A stretch of DNA of 64,000 bases from Amycolatopsis granulosa (GTDB lineage: Bacteria > Actinomycetota > Actinomycetes > Mycobacteriales > Pseudonocardiaceae), in assembly GCF_011758745.1 (NCBI RefSeq), contig NZ_JAANOV010000001.1, forward strand, positions 3,100,001 through 3,164,000, in the 5' to 3' direction. Below, in pieces: positions 15,923-23,956 of the stretch. A program made the translations under genes and the position numbers. Below the pieces are notes generated by a model that was not told the DNA's origin, searched no databases, and saw only the letters and a list, made by a program, of their open reading frames with translations. The stretch's first letter is position 1. Every line of letters begins with the position of its first letter.

Positions 15923-16972
15923 TCACCTGAGGTTCACGAACCCGAGCACCGGATGACCGGGCAGTCCGGCGGCCATCTTCTTCCCCCGTCCAGGCGCACC
16001 GAGGACCCACAGCCGCCCGGTGTCCCGGACGTTGACCAGCAGATCCACCGAGACCCGCTGGAAGCGGACGCCCGCCTCGCCGTCGGCGAGCAGGACGCGC
16101 CCCTCGGCCTTGCCGAAAGCGCCGGAACCGCCGACCTCGATGTCGGTGTCGAGCGTCGCGTGCAGTTCCTGCCAGGGCCCGCGCCGCACCGTCGCGGACA
16201 GCCCCGCCGTGCGGACCAGCACCAGCAGTCCGAGCACCGCGTAGAACACGGCCAGGGCTGTCGTCACGGCGCTTGCCACCGACAGCTCCAGGACCACCGC
16301 GCCCGTTGTCCAGATGACGGCCGCCAGCAGCACGAAGGACACCGTGATCCCCCAGGACCGGCACCACACCTCACGCAGGAACGCGGTCACCACCGGATCG
16401 TGCCGCGCCTCCACCAGGTCCCGCGACGGCGCCGCCGGCTCCACCGCGCCCGGCGCGGGCTCCGACCGGATCCGGCCGAACCGGCCGATGATCGCACCCG
16501 GCAAACCGACCAGCACCCGGCCGCGCGGATCCGGGCCGACGAGGAACACCCGGCGGTCACCGGCCAGCAGCAACCGCTTCGACTCCGGCAGCCGCACCAC
16601 CAGCCAGCGCCGCTGGGCGCCGGGCAGCGCGACGCTGACCCGCGACCCGGCCAGCAGCAGCTCCCCCGGACCGGGCGTGACGAGGATCGCCGGGTGGGCG
16701 AGCAGCTTCCGGCAAGGCAGGACCCGGAAGAACAGCACGCACATCTGCAGCACCGTGACCGCGCCGAGCAACCCGGCCAGGGCGAGCGTGGCCGCGCCGG
16801 GGATCAGCAGACCGGCTCCCGCCGCGAGCAGCACGTAGAGGATCGACGAGTTGACGAGCCGATTGCGCTGCTTCTCGACGACGGCAACCTCGAGCGGGTC
16901 CGCCACGGGCGGGTTCCCGGGGTGCGGTTCGTAGGCGAGCACGCGGGGCCGGCCGGAGTCCAGATTGTCCAC
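15923..16972 (-). CDS. four-span membrane protein, unknown function
   Basis: A 349-residue protein with two hydrophobic hairpins, about residues 42-90 and 208-260. A soluble domain lies between them and another at the C-terminus. No family motif is recognised. The soluble parts are beta-rich and alternate hydrophobic strands with Arg/Gly turns (LVVRLPESKRLLLAGDRRVFLVG), resembling PH-like or NERD-like domains. It is divergent from the iron-box-controlled gene at 17064, so its promoter lies in the same 90-bp gap. Confidence 0.7.
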   Translation of the reverse strand: MDNLDSGRPRVLAYEPHPGNPPVADPLEVAVVEKQRNRLVNSSILYVLLAAGAGLLIPGAATLALAGLLGAVTVLQMCVLFFRVLPCRKLLAHPAILVTPGPGELLLAGSRVSVALPGAQRRWLVVRLPESKRLLLAGDRRVFLVGPDPRGRVLVGLPGAIIGRFGRIRSEPAPGAVEPAAPSRDLVEARHDPVVTAFLREVWCRSWGITVSFVLLAAVIWTTGAVVLELSVASAVTTALAVFYAVLGLLVLVRTAGLSATVRRGPWQELHATLDTDIEVGGSGAFGKAEGRVLLADGEAGVRFQRVSVDLLVNVRDTGRLWVLGAPGRGKKMAAGLPGHPVLGFVNLR

Positions 16973-17030
16973 AACGTCCCGTCGGCCGAACGGTGGAGGA
17001 CGTTACCTGCGGCTTCCCTTCCCCGCGTTC

Positions 17031-17049
17031 TCAGGTTAGGCTCACCTAA
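17031..17049 (+). promoter_or_regulatory. iron box (DtxR/IdeR/DmdR-type operator)
   Basis: TCAGGTTAGGCTCACCTAA matches the 19-bp actinobacterial iron box TTAGGTTAGGCTAACCTAA at 17 of 19 positions. It lies 14 bases before GTG 17064. The Shine-Dalgarno AGGAGGT (17052-17058) is between box and start, so repression under iron-replete conditions is expected. Confidence 0.8.
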
Positions 17050-17063
17050 CTAGGAGGTGGCCC

Positions 17064-17840
17064 GTGACTGAGATCCGACGTCCGCCCGCGCCGAGCCCCG
17101 CCGAGCGCGCGAGAACCATCGCCGCGCGGAACGGCCCCGCCGCGCTGCTCACCGCGGGCGACCCGGTCGGCGGTGACCGGGTGGTGCCCCAGCTGCACCA
17201 CGTTCACCCCTCCGGCAGCGTCAGCGTCCTGCTGCCGGACGACCACCCGCTGCTGGAGCGCACCCGGTGTGCCGAGCGCGGTGAGCTGGCCGTCGTGGTC
17301 GAACTCGCCGACCACGCCCCGGTCGACCTGCGCGAACCGATCCGCGGGCTGCTGTGGATCACCGGCCTGCTGCGGTGCACGAGCCGCGAATCGGCGCGCG
17401 CCCGCGCCCTGTCGATCGCCGGGACCCGCCCCGACGCACGCCTGCTGGACCTCGGCCACGGGCTGAGCCTGCTCCGGCTCACCCCTGCCTCGTTCGTCCT
17501 GGCGGACGCCGAAGGCACCCACTCGCTGCGCCCGCACGTGGTCAACGCGGTCCCGCCGGACCCGTTCACCGACTACGAGGCCGGGTGGCTCGCACACCTG
17601 GAAACCGATCACCCGGACGTCCTCGGCCGGCTCGCCCGGCACCTTCCGGAAGAACTGCGCGGCGGCCGGATCCGGCCGCTCGGCCTGGACCGGTTCGGCC
17701 TGCGGCTGCGGGTGGAGTCCCCCTGCGGCGACCACGACGTGCGGCTGGCCTTCACCCGGCCGGTGCACAGCCCTGCACAACTGGGCGTCGAGCTGCGGCG
17801 CCTGGTCGGCTGCCCGTTCCTGGCGCGCGTGCAGCCCTGA
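17064..17840 (+). CDS. DUF2470 domain protein, iron-regulated
   Basis: A 258-residue soluble protein with a split-barrel-like N-terminal half (about 20-150) and a C-terminal DUF2470 domain (WLAHLETDHPDVLGRLARHL through AQLGVELRRLVG). This layout resembles HugZ-type haem-utilisation proteins, which degrade or handle haem to free iron. The haem-binding residues cannot be confirmed by eye. The iron box directly upstream strongly supports a role in iron or haem acquisition. The start is fixed by AGGAGGT 5 bases before GTG. Confidence 0.8.
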   Translation: MTEIRRPPAPSPAERARTIAARNGPAALLTAGDPVGGDRVVPQLHHVHPSGSVSVLLPDDHPLLERTRCAERGELAVVVELADHAPVDLREPIRGLLWITGLLRCTSRESARARALSIAGTRPDARLLDLGHGLSLLRLTPASFVLADAEGTHSLRPHVVNAVPPDPFTDYEAGWLAHLETDHPDVLGRLARHLPEELRGGRIRPLGLDRFGLRLRVESPCGDHDVRLAFTRPVHSPAQLGVELRRLVGCPFLARVQP

Positions 17841-17857
17841 CCGCGGGACCTCGCGGC

Positions 17858-18316
17858 TCAGGCGAGTTCAGGTGGGAAACCACCGGTCGCGATGGGCCCC
17901 CACCGCTCGATGGTGACCCGGATGAGGGCCTTGTTCTGCCGGACCATCGCCGCGCGGTAGTCGTCCCAGTCCGGGTGCTCACCGGAGATGCTGCGGAAGT
18001 ACTCCACCAGCGGCTCGACCGCCTCGGGCACGTCCAGCACCTCGGCGCGGCCGTCGAACTGCACCCACGGCCCGTTCCAGTCGTCGGAGAGCACGCACGC
18101 CGACACCGCGGGGGTGCGCCGCGCGTTGCGCGCCTTGGCGCGCTGCGGGTAGGTGGCCACGACGAACCGGCCCTCCGGGTCGATCCCGGCGGTGACCGGG
18201 GACAGCTGCGGGGTGCCGTCGGCGCGGGTGGTCATCAGGACGGCGCGGTGCCGGGTGCGGAGGAAGTCCAGCAGCTCGGCGCGGTCCACGTGGTCAGCAG
18301 TCGCAATCCTGGGCAT
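17858..18316 (-). CDS. PPOX-class (split-barrel) flavin/F420 oxidoreductase
   Basis: A 152-residue protein of the pyridoxamine-phosphate-oxidase-like fold. It shows [40 protein letters not shown] and [19 protein letters not shown], the pattern of the PPOX-class F420-dependent enzymes common in actinomycetes. Whether FMN or F420 is the cofactor cannot be decided. ATG 18316 was chosen because the GTG three codons upstream would lie inside the promoter. It is divergent from the CPBP gene, with only 23 bp between start codons. Confidence 0.8.
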   Translation of the reverse strand: MPRIATADHVDRAELLDFLRTRHRAVLMTTRADGTPQLSPVTAGIDPEGRFVVATYPQRAKARNARRTPAVSACVLSDDWNGPWVQFDGRAEVLDVPEAVEPLVEYFRSISGEHPDWDDYRAAMVRQNKALIRVTIERWGPIATGGFPPELA

Positions 18317-18323
18317 GCCTGGC

Positions 18324-18333
18324 ACGGTAGCGT
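18324..18333. promoter_or_regulatory. overlapping divergent -10 boxes, both leaderless
   Basis: On the plus strand TAGCGT (18328-18333) ends 6 bases before GTG 18340. On the minus strand TACCGT (18329-18324) ends 7 bases before ATG 18316. The two boxes share two bases, so both promoters cannot be occupied at once. Confidence 0.55.
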
Positions 18334-18339
18334 GCGGAC

Positions 18340-19140
18340 GTGCTCCGTTCCTGGCTCCGCCCCGAACGTCCCGGCCTGCCCGAACCGGTGGACGCCGGGA
18401 CCGCGCGACGGCTGCGGATCGAGGTGGTCGTCGTCTTCTCGATCACCCTGGGCCTGTCCGGCGCGCGCAGCCTGCTGTCGCTGATCGACTCGTTGTTGCA
18501 GCCGCAACCGCTGTCCGACCAGCACGTCGCGCTCAACGTCCCGCAGCGCGCGGCCGACCTGCTGGACCTGCTCGCGCAGCTGCTCTCCGCCGTGCAGCTC
18601 CTCGGGTGGGGGGCGCTCGGCGCGTACCTGCTGTGGCGCGGCGGCATGAAGCTCACCGACGTCGGCCTGGACCGCACCCGACCGCGCCGGGACGCGCTGT
18701 GGGGCGCCGGGCTGGCCGCGCTGATCGGCATCCCGGGACTGGTGCTGTACTTCGTGGGCTGGAAGCTCGGGATCAACCTGGCCGTCGTCCCGTCCCGGCT
18801 GAACGACACGTGGTGGCGGCCGGTCGCGCTGACGCTGTCCGCGTTCGGCAACGCCTTCGCCGAGGAAGTGCTGGTCGTCGGCTACCTGCTGACCCGGCTG
18901 CGGCAGCTGGGGTGGCGGGAGAACACCGCACTGTTCGCCGCGGCGGTGCTGCGCGGCTCCTACCACCTCTACCAGGGCTTCGGCGGGTTCGTCGGCAACC
19001 TGGTGATGGGCCTGGTGTTCGGCCGGGTGTGGCAGCGCACCAACCGGCTGGTGCCGCTGGTGGTGGCGCACACGCTGCTCGACGTGGTCTCGTTCGTGGG
19101 GTATTCGCTGCTGCGCGGACACGTCAGCTGGCTGCCCTGA
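18340..19140 (+). CDS. CPBP-family intramembrane metalloprotease
   Basis: A 266-residue membrane protein with about seven spans. The CPBP/ABI motifs are present: motif 1 [15 protein letters not shown] (Glu-Glu pair plus Arg), motif 2 [16 protein letters not shown] (catalytic His) and motif 3 [11 protein letters not shown] (His and Asp). This family resembles Rce1 prenyl-protease and bacteriocin self-immunity proteins. The substrate is unknown. GTG 18340 follows a -10 box by 6 bases. arcA begins 29 bp downstream from its own -10 box. Confidence 0.85.
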   Translation: MLRSWLRPERPGLPEPVDAGTARRLRIEVVVVFSITLGLSGARSLLSLIDSLLQPQPLSDQHVALNVPQRAADLLDLLAQLLSAVQLLGWGALGAYLLWRGGMKLTDVGLDRTRPRRDALWGAGLAALIGIPGLVLYFVGWKLGINLAVVPSRLNDTWWRPVALTLSAFGNAFAEEVLVVGYLLTRLRQLGWRENTALFAAAVLRGSYHLYQGFGGFVGNLVMGLVFGRVWQRTNRLVPLVVAHTLLDVVSFVGYSLLRGHVSWLP

Positions 19141-19157
19141 ACTGGCACGCAGCGCAC

Positions 19158-19163
19158 TACGCT
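19158..19163 (+). promoter_or_regulatory. -10 box (TACGCT) of arcA
   Basis: TACGCT ends six bases before GTG 19170 and no Shine-Dalgarno is present, indicating a leaderless transcript separate from the upstream protease gene. Confidence 0.5.
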
Positions 19164-19169
19164 CAGCGC

Positions 19170-20381
19170 GTGACCCACGAAACCCCCAGGGTGGACAGCG
19201 AGGTCGGCCCACTGCGTACCGTCCTGCTGCACCGGCCGGGCAACGAACTCACCAGGCTCACCCCGCGCAACAACGACAAGCTGCTGTTCGACTCGATCCC
19301 GTGGGTCGGCCGGGCCCAGGAGGAGCACGACGCGTTCGCCGAGGTGCTGCGCGGGCGCGGCGTCGAGGTGCTCCTGCTGGCGGACGTCCTGCGGGAGGCG
19401 CTGGCCGATCCGCGTGCGCACGCCGCCGGGGTGCTCGCGGCGGTGGACGACCGGCGGCTGGGCGAGGACCTGGGGGACGCGCTGCGCGCGCACCTGTCCG
19501 GTGTGGACCCGGTGACGCTCGCCGAGGTGCTGATGGCCGGGCTGACGTTCGAAGAGCTGCCCGCCGCGGCGGGCGCGTCGCTGGTCCGCAAGATCCACCA
19601 CCCGCACGACTTCGCCGTCGACCCGCTGCCGAACCTGTTGTTCACCCGTGATTCCTCGGTCTGGATCGCCGACCGGGTGGCGATCTCGTCACTGGCCATG
19701 CCGGCCCGGCGGCGGGAGACCGCCCTGCTCGACCTCGTCTACGCCTACCACCCGCGCTTCTCGCACGCCTCGCGCGCGTACGGGGCGCACTCCGCGCCGG
19801 TCGAGGGCGGGGACGTGCTGCTGCTCGCGCCGGGGGTGCTGGCCGTCGGCATCGGGGAACGCACCACCGCCGCCGGTGCGGAGTCGCTGGCCCGGTCGTT
19901 GTTCGCCGACGACATCGCGCACACCGTGCTCGCGGTGCCGATCGCGCAGGCCCGCGCCACGATGCACCTGGACACCGTCTGCACCATGGTCGCCCCGGAC
20001 GCGGTGGTGATGTACCCGCTGGCGCGGGACGAGTTGGTGGCCTTCACCCTGCGCCCGGACGGGGACGGTTCGCTGCGTGTGAGCGGCCCGGAGCCGTTCC
20101 TGCACGCCGCGGCGGCGGCGATGGGCATCGAAAAGCTGCGCGTGATCGACACCGGCCTGGACCCGGTGACCGCGGAACGCGAGCAGTGGGACGACGGCAA
20201 CAACACCCTGGCGCTCGCGCCCGGCGTGGTGGTGGGCTACGAGCGCAACGTGGAGACCAACGCGCGGCTGGCCGACGCCGGTATCGAGGTGCTGGCCATC
20301 GCCGGTTCGGAGCTGGGATCCGGGCGGGGTGGACCGCGCTGCATGTCGTGCCCGGTGGTCCGAGATCCCATTCAGGAATAA
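19170..20381 (+). CDS. arcA: arginine deiminase
   Basis: A 403-residue cytoplasmic enzyme that hydrolyses L-arginine to citrulline and ammonia (EC 3.5.3.6). Family blocks are clear: [65 protein letters not shown] and the C-terminal [14 protein letters not shown]. The nucleophile is predicted to be Cys391, twelve residues before the end as in Pseudomonas ArcA. No carbamate kinase or ornithine carbamoyltransferase gene is adjacent, so a complete ATP-yielding arc operon is not seen here. The 3' end runs into an iron box that belongs to the ferritin gene. Confidence 0.95.
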   Translation: MTHETPRVDSEVGPLRTVLLHRPGNELTRLTPRNNDKLLFDSIPWVGRAQEEHDAFAEVLRGRGVEVLLLADVLREALADPRAHAAGVLAAVDDRRLGEDLGDALRAHLSGVDPVTLAEVLMAGLTFEELPAAAGASLVRKIHHPHDFAVDPLPNLLFTRDSSVWIADRVAISSLAMPARRRETALLDLVYAYHPRFSHASRAYGAHSAPVEGGDVLLLAPGVLAVGIGERTTAAGAESLARSLFADDIAHTVLAVPIAQARATMHLDTVCTMVAPDAVVMYPLARDELVAFTLRPDGDGSLRVSGPEPFLHAAAAAMGIEKLRVIDTGLDPVTAEREQWDDGNNTLALAPGVVVGYERNVETNARLADAGIEVLAIAGSELGSGRGGPRCMSCPVVRDPIQE

Positions 20382-20432
20382 GGAAAGGCTAACCTGAATG
20401 AGTATTTCCTCATCTCGGTAAGGCTATCCAAA
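20379..20432 (+). promoter_or_regulatory. two tandem iron boxes upstream of ferritin
   Basis: Box 1 (20379-20397) keeps the core AGGCTAACCT and matches the iron-box consensus at about 15 of 19 positions. Box 2 (20414-20432) has AGGCTATCCA and matches at about 14. Centres are 35 bp apart, and box 2 is about 60 bp upstream of the predicted start. Box 1 overlaps the arcA stop. ATTCAGG/CCTGAAT arms (20370-20376 and 20393-20399) also frame box 1. Confidence 0.6.
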
Positions 20433-20481
20433 CGAAGCGGGAATCACCAGGGTTCCGCGCATGATGATCATCGAAATGGCC

Positions 20482-20487
20482 TATTCT
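20482..20487 (+). promoter_or_regulatory. -10 box (TATTCT) of the ferritin gene
   Basis: TATTCT ends six bases before ATG 20494, giving a leaderless transcript that starts at that ATG and deciding it over the upstream ATGs at 20461 and 20464. Confidence 0.5.
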
Positions 20488-20493
20488 GGGGTC

Positions 20494-21045
20494 ATGGCGA
20501 TGCTGAAGAAGGAACCGCGCTCGAAGTTCTACGAGCTCCTGCAGCAGCAGGTGCAGAACGAGTTCAACGCGTCCCAGCAGTACCTGGCGCTGGCGGTCTG
20601 GTTCGACGACGCGGACCTGCCCCAGCTGGCCCGGCACTTCTACCGCCAGGCGGTGGAGGAGCGCAACCACGCGCTCGCGATCGTGCAGTACATGATGGAC
20701 ACCGACCACCACGTGGAGATCCCGCCGACCCGCGAGGTGCGCAACGACTTCGCCGACCCGGTCGAGCTGGTCGAGCTCGCGCTGGAGCAGGAGAAGGAGG
20801 TCACGGCCGACTTCCGCACCCTGGTCAAGGCCGCCCGCGCCGAGGACGACTACCTGGGCGAGCAGTTCCTCCAGTGGTTCCTCAAGGAACAGGTGGAGGA
20901 GGTGTCGCAGATGTCCACGCTCCTCACGGTGATCAAGCGCGCCGCCGGGAACATGTTCGAGGTGGAGAACTGGCTGGCCCGCGAGTCCGTGGGCGACGCC
21001 GGCGGCGACCCGGACATGCCGCCGGTCGCCGGAGGCGCACTGTAA
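20494..21045 (+). CDS. bfrB: ferritin (BfrB-like)
   Basis: A 183-residue four-helix ferritin that oxidises Fe2+ and stores Fe3+ in a 24-subunit shell. Ferroxidase-centre residues appear in NEFNASQQYLALAVWFD, RQAVEERNHALAIVQYMM and FLKEQVEEVSQMSTLL. PQLARHFYRQAVEERNHA is typical of actinobacterial BfrB-type ferritin. The ATG at 20494 is favoured by the -10 box; ATG 20500 with GGGG upstream is an alternative. Two iron boxes upstream imply DtxR/IdeR-type control. In Mycobacterium tuberculosis IdeR activates bfrB through such tandem sites. A terminator follows 40 bp after the stop. Confidence 0.92.
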   Translation: MAMLKKEPRSKFYELLQQQVQNEFNASQQYLALAVWFDDADLPQLARHFYRQAVEERNHALAIVQYMMDTDHHVEIPPTREVRNDFADPVELVELALEQEKEVTADFRTLVKAARAEDDYLGEQFLQWFLKEQVEEVSQMSTLLTVIKRAAGNMFEVENWLARESVGDAGGDPDMPPVAGGAL

Positions 21046-21084
21046 GAACGCCAGTAGGACCGCCATACCGTGCAGCGCGTACGG

Positions 21085-21109
21085 AGCCCGGGCCCGAGCG
21101 GCCCGGGCT
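21085..21109 (+). terminator. terminator after ferritin gene
   Basis: AGCCCGGGCC and GGCCCGGGCT form a perfect 10-bp stem with loop CGAGC, followed by CTTCG. It lies between the converging ferritin and sigma-partner genes and could serve both. Confidence 0.7.
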
Positions 21110-21118
21110 CTTCGCGTG

Positions 21119-21952
21119 TCAGCAGTCCGGTGAGCCGACCAGTTCCCAGTTCACGACGGTCCCGCCGGAACCGACGGAGAACCGGTATTCACCGCCCGAT
21201 CTGGTGGTGGTGCGGTAATCGCCCCCGTCGCCCGTCAAATCGGGATAGGCGGCCTGCAATTCCGCCACCGTGGAACCGGTGCCGATGTTTTCCGGAGTGC
21301 GTGCACCCGTCGCGGTGAACACCACCACTCCCCCGTCCGGTGAAATGGTCACCGACGCGATGTTCGCGGTGCCCTCGGTGAGCGGGTAGGTGACGCACCC
21401 GGTCGGCGGGGTGTCGTCGTGGGCCAGCATTCCGGTTGCCTTGGCCTCGTCGAAGCTCATGCCGAGCCGCAGCTTTCCGTAACCCACGGGTCCGAGCACG
21501 GCGGGGGCTGGCGCCGGGCGGCTCGTCGTCCGGCTGGTGCTCGGCGGCGGTGGCGGCCGCGTCGTGATGACCGGCGGCCGGGCCGGCGGGCTCGTCGCCG
21601 GTGGCAGGGCCGGCGGCGGGGTCGGGGGCGGCGTGACCTCCGGGAACGACGGCGGCACCACGACCGGCCCCGGCCCCGTCCCCGGCACCGTCGTCGTCGG
21701 GACGGGCGGGACGACCGGCGGCGGGGCCGCCTGCTGCGTGCCCGGTTCCTGCCTGGCCACGGTGAGCCCGCCGGCGACCAGGGCGGCCGCGGTGAGCACC
21801 CCGGCGGAGGCGGCCAGCGCGGTGCGCCGCCGTCGGCGACGGCGGGCGCCGGCCACGATGGCGTTCCCGGCCCCGGCGGCGGGCGGGATGTCGAGCCGCT
21901 CGTCGTCGAACAGCCGCCGCAACTCGGCACCCAGCTCGTCGTCGGGGTTCAC
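21119..21952 (-). CDS. membrane partner of SigE-family sigma factor, putative anti-sigma
   Basis: A 277-residue protein. A short cytoplasmic N-terminus (DDELGAELRRLFDDERLDIPP) is followed by an Arg cluster, one span at about 48-66, a long Pro/Thr-rich linker (about 70-150) and an extracytoplasmic beta-rich domain with two Cys. The GTG start overlaps the sigma factor's stop by 4 bp (GTGA), so the two are translationally coupled. Genes in this position usually encode regulators of the sigma factor, but no zinc-binding anti-sigma motif (HxxxCxxC) is present. The C-terminal domain probably senses an envelope signal. Confidence 0.75.
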   Translation of the reverse strand: MNPDDELGAELRRLFDDERLDIPPAAGAGNAIVAGARRRRRRRTALAASAGVLTAAALVAGGLTVARQEPGTQQAAPPPVVPPVPTTTVPGTGPGPVVVPPSFPEVTPPPTPPPALPPATSPPARPPVITTRPPPPPSTSRTTSRPAPAPAVLGPVGYGKLRLGMSFDEAKATGMLAHDDTPPTGCVTYPLTEGTANIASVTISPDGGVVVFTATGARTPENIGTGSTVAELQAAYPDLTGDGGDYRTTTRSGGEYRFSVGSGGTVVNWELVGSPDC

Positions 21953-22452
21953 CAGTCGTCCCTCCCCCCGGACATCGAGCCGATCTTGGTCCGCAGTGTC
22001 GCGATGGCCTTGCTGGCCTGGCTCTTCACCGTGCCCGTGCTGACGCCCAGCGCGGCGGCGATCTCGGCCTCGGACAGGCCCTCGTAGTAGCGGAGCACGA
22101 TGACGGCGCGCTGGCGCGGTGGCAGTTCGCGCAGCGCCTGCCACAGCGGTTCGTGCTCGAACGGGTCCACCGGGTCGGCGGTGCGCTGCTCGGGCGGATC
22201 GGCGACCAGACTCTCCCGCTTCAGCCGGCGCCACCGGCTGATGTGCGCGTTGGCCATGGCGCGGCGGACGTAGGCCAGCGGATCGGCCGTCTTGCGCCGC
22301 ACGTGGCTCCAGCGGGAGCCGATCTTCTCCAGCACCGTCTGCACGAGGTCGGCGGCGTCGTGCGGGTTGCCGGTGAGGGCGTGACCGTAGCGGAGCAGCC
22401 CGGGCAGGCTGGCCTGCACGAACTCACCGAAGTCCGCCAGCTCGTCGCTCAC
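21949..22452 (-). CDS. SigE-family ECF RNA polymerase sigma factor
   Basis: A 167-residue ECF sigma factor. Region 2 reads FGEFVQASLPGLLRYGHALTGN, then DAADLVQTVLEKI and DPLAYVRRAMANAHISRWRR, the hallmark of the actinobacterial SigE family. Region 4 has LPPRQRAVIVLRYYEGLSEA followed by AEIAAALGVSTGTVKSQASKA. The start is a GTG with GGGAG 7 bases upstream. It is co-transcribed with the downstream membrane partner. Target promoters cannot be named. Confidence 0.92.
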   Translation of the reverse strand: MSDELADFGEFVQASLPGLLRYGHALTGNPHDAADLVQTVLEKIGSRWSHVRRKTADPLAYVRRAMANAHISRWRRLKRESLVADPPEQRTADPVDPFEHEPLWQALRELPPRQRAVIVLRYYEGLSEAEIAAALGVSTGTVKSQASKAIATLRTKIGSMSGGRDDW

Positions 22453-22605
22453 CGCCGACTCCCTCCCCGCCGCGCGAACACCTCCCCAGGTGATGCCCGC
22501 GCAACAGAGCCCACCGTATCGCCTCCCGCGACGCAGAGTGCAGCCCCGCCACCGGGTCCAGGCACGACCACACCCGCGGCTGACCGCCCCGGAAAGGGGG
22601 ACGCG

Positions 22606-22956
22606 TCAGGCGGGACCGCGTTGCGCGAGGCTGTCCGGGAGGCGGAACCGGCCGTCCGCGCCGGGCGGGAACGGGTGCACGGCCACCACCGCCTCCGCCG
22701 GGATGCGGCCGTACACGTGGGGGAACAGCACGCCGTCCGGGTGGGGCGGGTCACCCTCCTCCCAGCGCAGCGGGACGTCCAGCCGGGACGGGTCGATCTC
22801 CAGCAGCACCAGGTCGCGGCGACCGGTGAACCGGGCGTTCGCCGGGATCACCACCGTGCCCGGGTCGGCGCAGTGGATGAAGCCGGCCGTGTCCAGGGAC
22901 GGGGCGCGGTAGTCCGCGCCCGTCCACTCGCTCGCGGCGCAGATGTGCAGGATCAC
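22606..22956 (-). CDS. DUF952 domain protein
   Basis: A 116-residue cytoplasmic protein. ILHICAASEWTGADYRAPSLD, GFIHCADPGTV and LVLLEIDPSRL match DUF952, a glutathione-S-transferase-like family of unknown biochemistry. HVYGRIPAEAVVAV completes the fold. The GTG start shares a base with the TAG stop of the upstream DUF5926 gene (TAGTG), so the two form an operon. No terminator is obvious in the 150 bp before the sigma gene. Confidence 0.8.
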   Translation of the reverse strand: MILHICAASEWTGADYRAPSLDTAGFIHCADPGTVVIPANARFTGRRDLVLLEIDPSRLDVPLRWEEGDPPHPDGVLFPHVYGRIPAEAVVAVHPFPPGADGRFRLPDSLAQRGPA

Positions 22957-23831
22957 TACCGCAGCGTCAGCTGGCGGCCGACGAGCCCGTCACGTGCGCG
23001 GCGCTCGGCCGGGGTCAGCGGTTCGTCCGCGACGGACTTCAGCGCCTCGTCCAGGCGGGCGCCCAGCTGCTCGGCCGGCTCGGCCCACTCGCGGGCGTGC
23101 GCCTCGGGGTCGAGGTCCCACACCGGCACCAGCAGACCGTGCGCCCGGAAGGACCCGGCGTACCGGGAGCCCTCGCCCAGCGACAGTTCACCGGCCGCGG
23201 ACAGCCGGGCCAGCGCCTGCATCAGGCGGCCCTCCGGCTCGCGCCGCACCCAGCGCAGGTGCGCCTTCTCCCCGGCCAGGACCCAGTACGAACCGGTGCC
23301 GAGGCGCTCGGTCGGCATGATCGCCTCGTTGGCCCGCTCCAGCGACACCTTGACCTCGCCGCTGGGGTCGGTGTCCTCGGGCAGCCACCAGTCGAAGTTG
23401 GTGTGCATCGTGACGTCCAGCTCCGCATCCGCCACCAGCAGGTCCTGCAGGCGCTCACCCTCCTGGGGCGCGCTCGTGGTGTCCGGCACCGGCAGCACGT
23501 CACCGGGCTCGGCCGTCAGCGCCCAGCGGACCGCGCGGCCCAGGTCGCGGCTGATGTCACTGGACCGGGTCTGCACCTGGAGCCCGACGAACACCTCGCC
23601 GTCGGTGCGCACGAACGCGGCCGCGGCCATCGGCAGCACGGTCGCCAGCGTGATCCTCCGCTCGCCCGCGTCCACAAGGGACAGCGGTGCGGTGGCCGAC
23701 GGCACGAACTCGCGCAGCGCGATCAGCTCCGGTTCCGCGGCCAGCCCCTCGAACGGCTGCGCCACGAACACGTCCCGGATCTTCGGTGCCTTGTCCTTCT
23801 TCGGACCCCGCTTGCGCGCACCCTTGCCCAT
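22956..23831 (-). CDS. DUF5926 family protein
   Basis: A 291-residue soluble protein restricted to actinobacteria. It has a basic N-terminus (MGKGARKRGPKKDKAPKIRDVF), then VAQPFEGLAAEPELIALREFVPSAT, which identifies the DUF5926 family. The Lys/Arg-rich start could bind nucleic acid, but function is unknown. It is coupled to DUF952 downstream and divergent from the P450 gene, 125 bp away. Confidence 0.85.
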   Translation of the reverse strand: MGKGARKRGPKKDKAPKIRDVFVAQPFEGLAAEPELIALREFVPSATAPLSLVDAGERRITLATVLPMAAAAFVRTDGEVFVGLQVQTRSSDISRDLGRAVRWALTAEPGDVLPVPDTTSAPQEGERLQDLLVADAELDVTMHTNFDWWLPEDTDPSGEVKVSLERANEAIMPTERLGTGSYWVLAGEKAHLRWVRREPEGRLMQALARLSAAGELSLGEGSRYAGSFRAHGLLVPVWDLDPEAHAREWAEPAEQLGARLDEALKSVADEPLTPAERRARDGLVGRQLTLR

Positions 23832-23944
23832 GTCGCCTCCTCGAACGCCAGGCCGCAGACGCTACCGAACCGGGCACACCCCCAGGGAGCGGGGACTGGT
23901 TCTGTTTCCCGCACCGCCACGCAAGCCAGGTCTGCAACAAGTCT

Positions 23945-23950
23945 TAGGCT
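23945..23950 (+). promoter_or_regulatory. -10 box (TAGGCT) of the P450 gene
   Basis: TAGGCT ends six bases before GTG 23957 and no Shine-Dalgarno is present, so the transcript is probably leaderless. Confidence 0.5.
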
Positions 23951-23956
23951 CGGACC

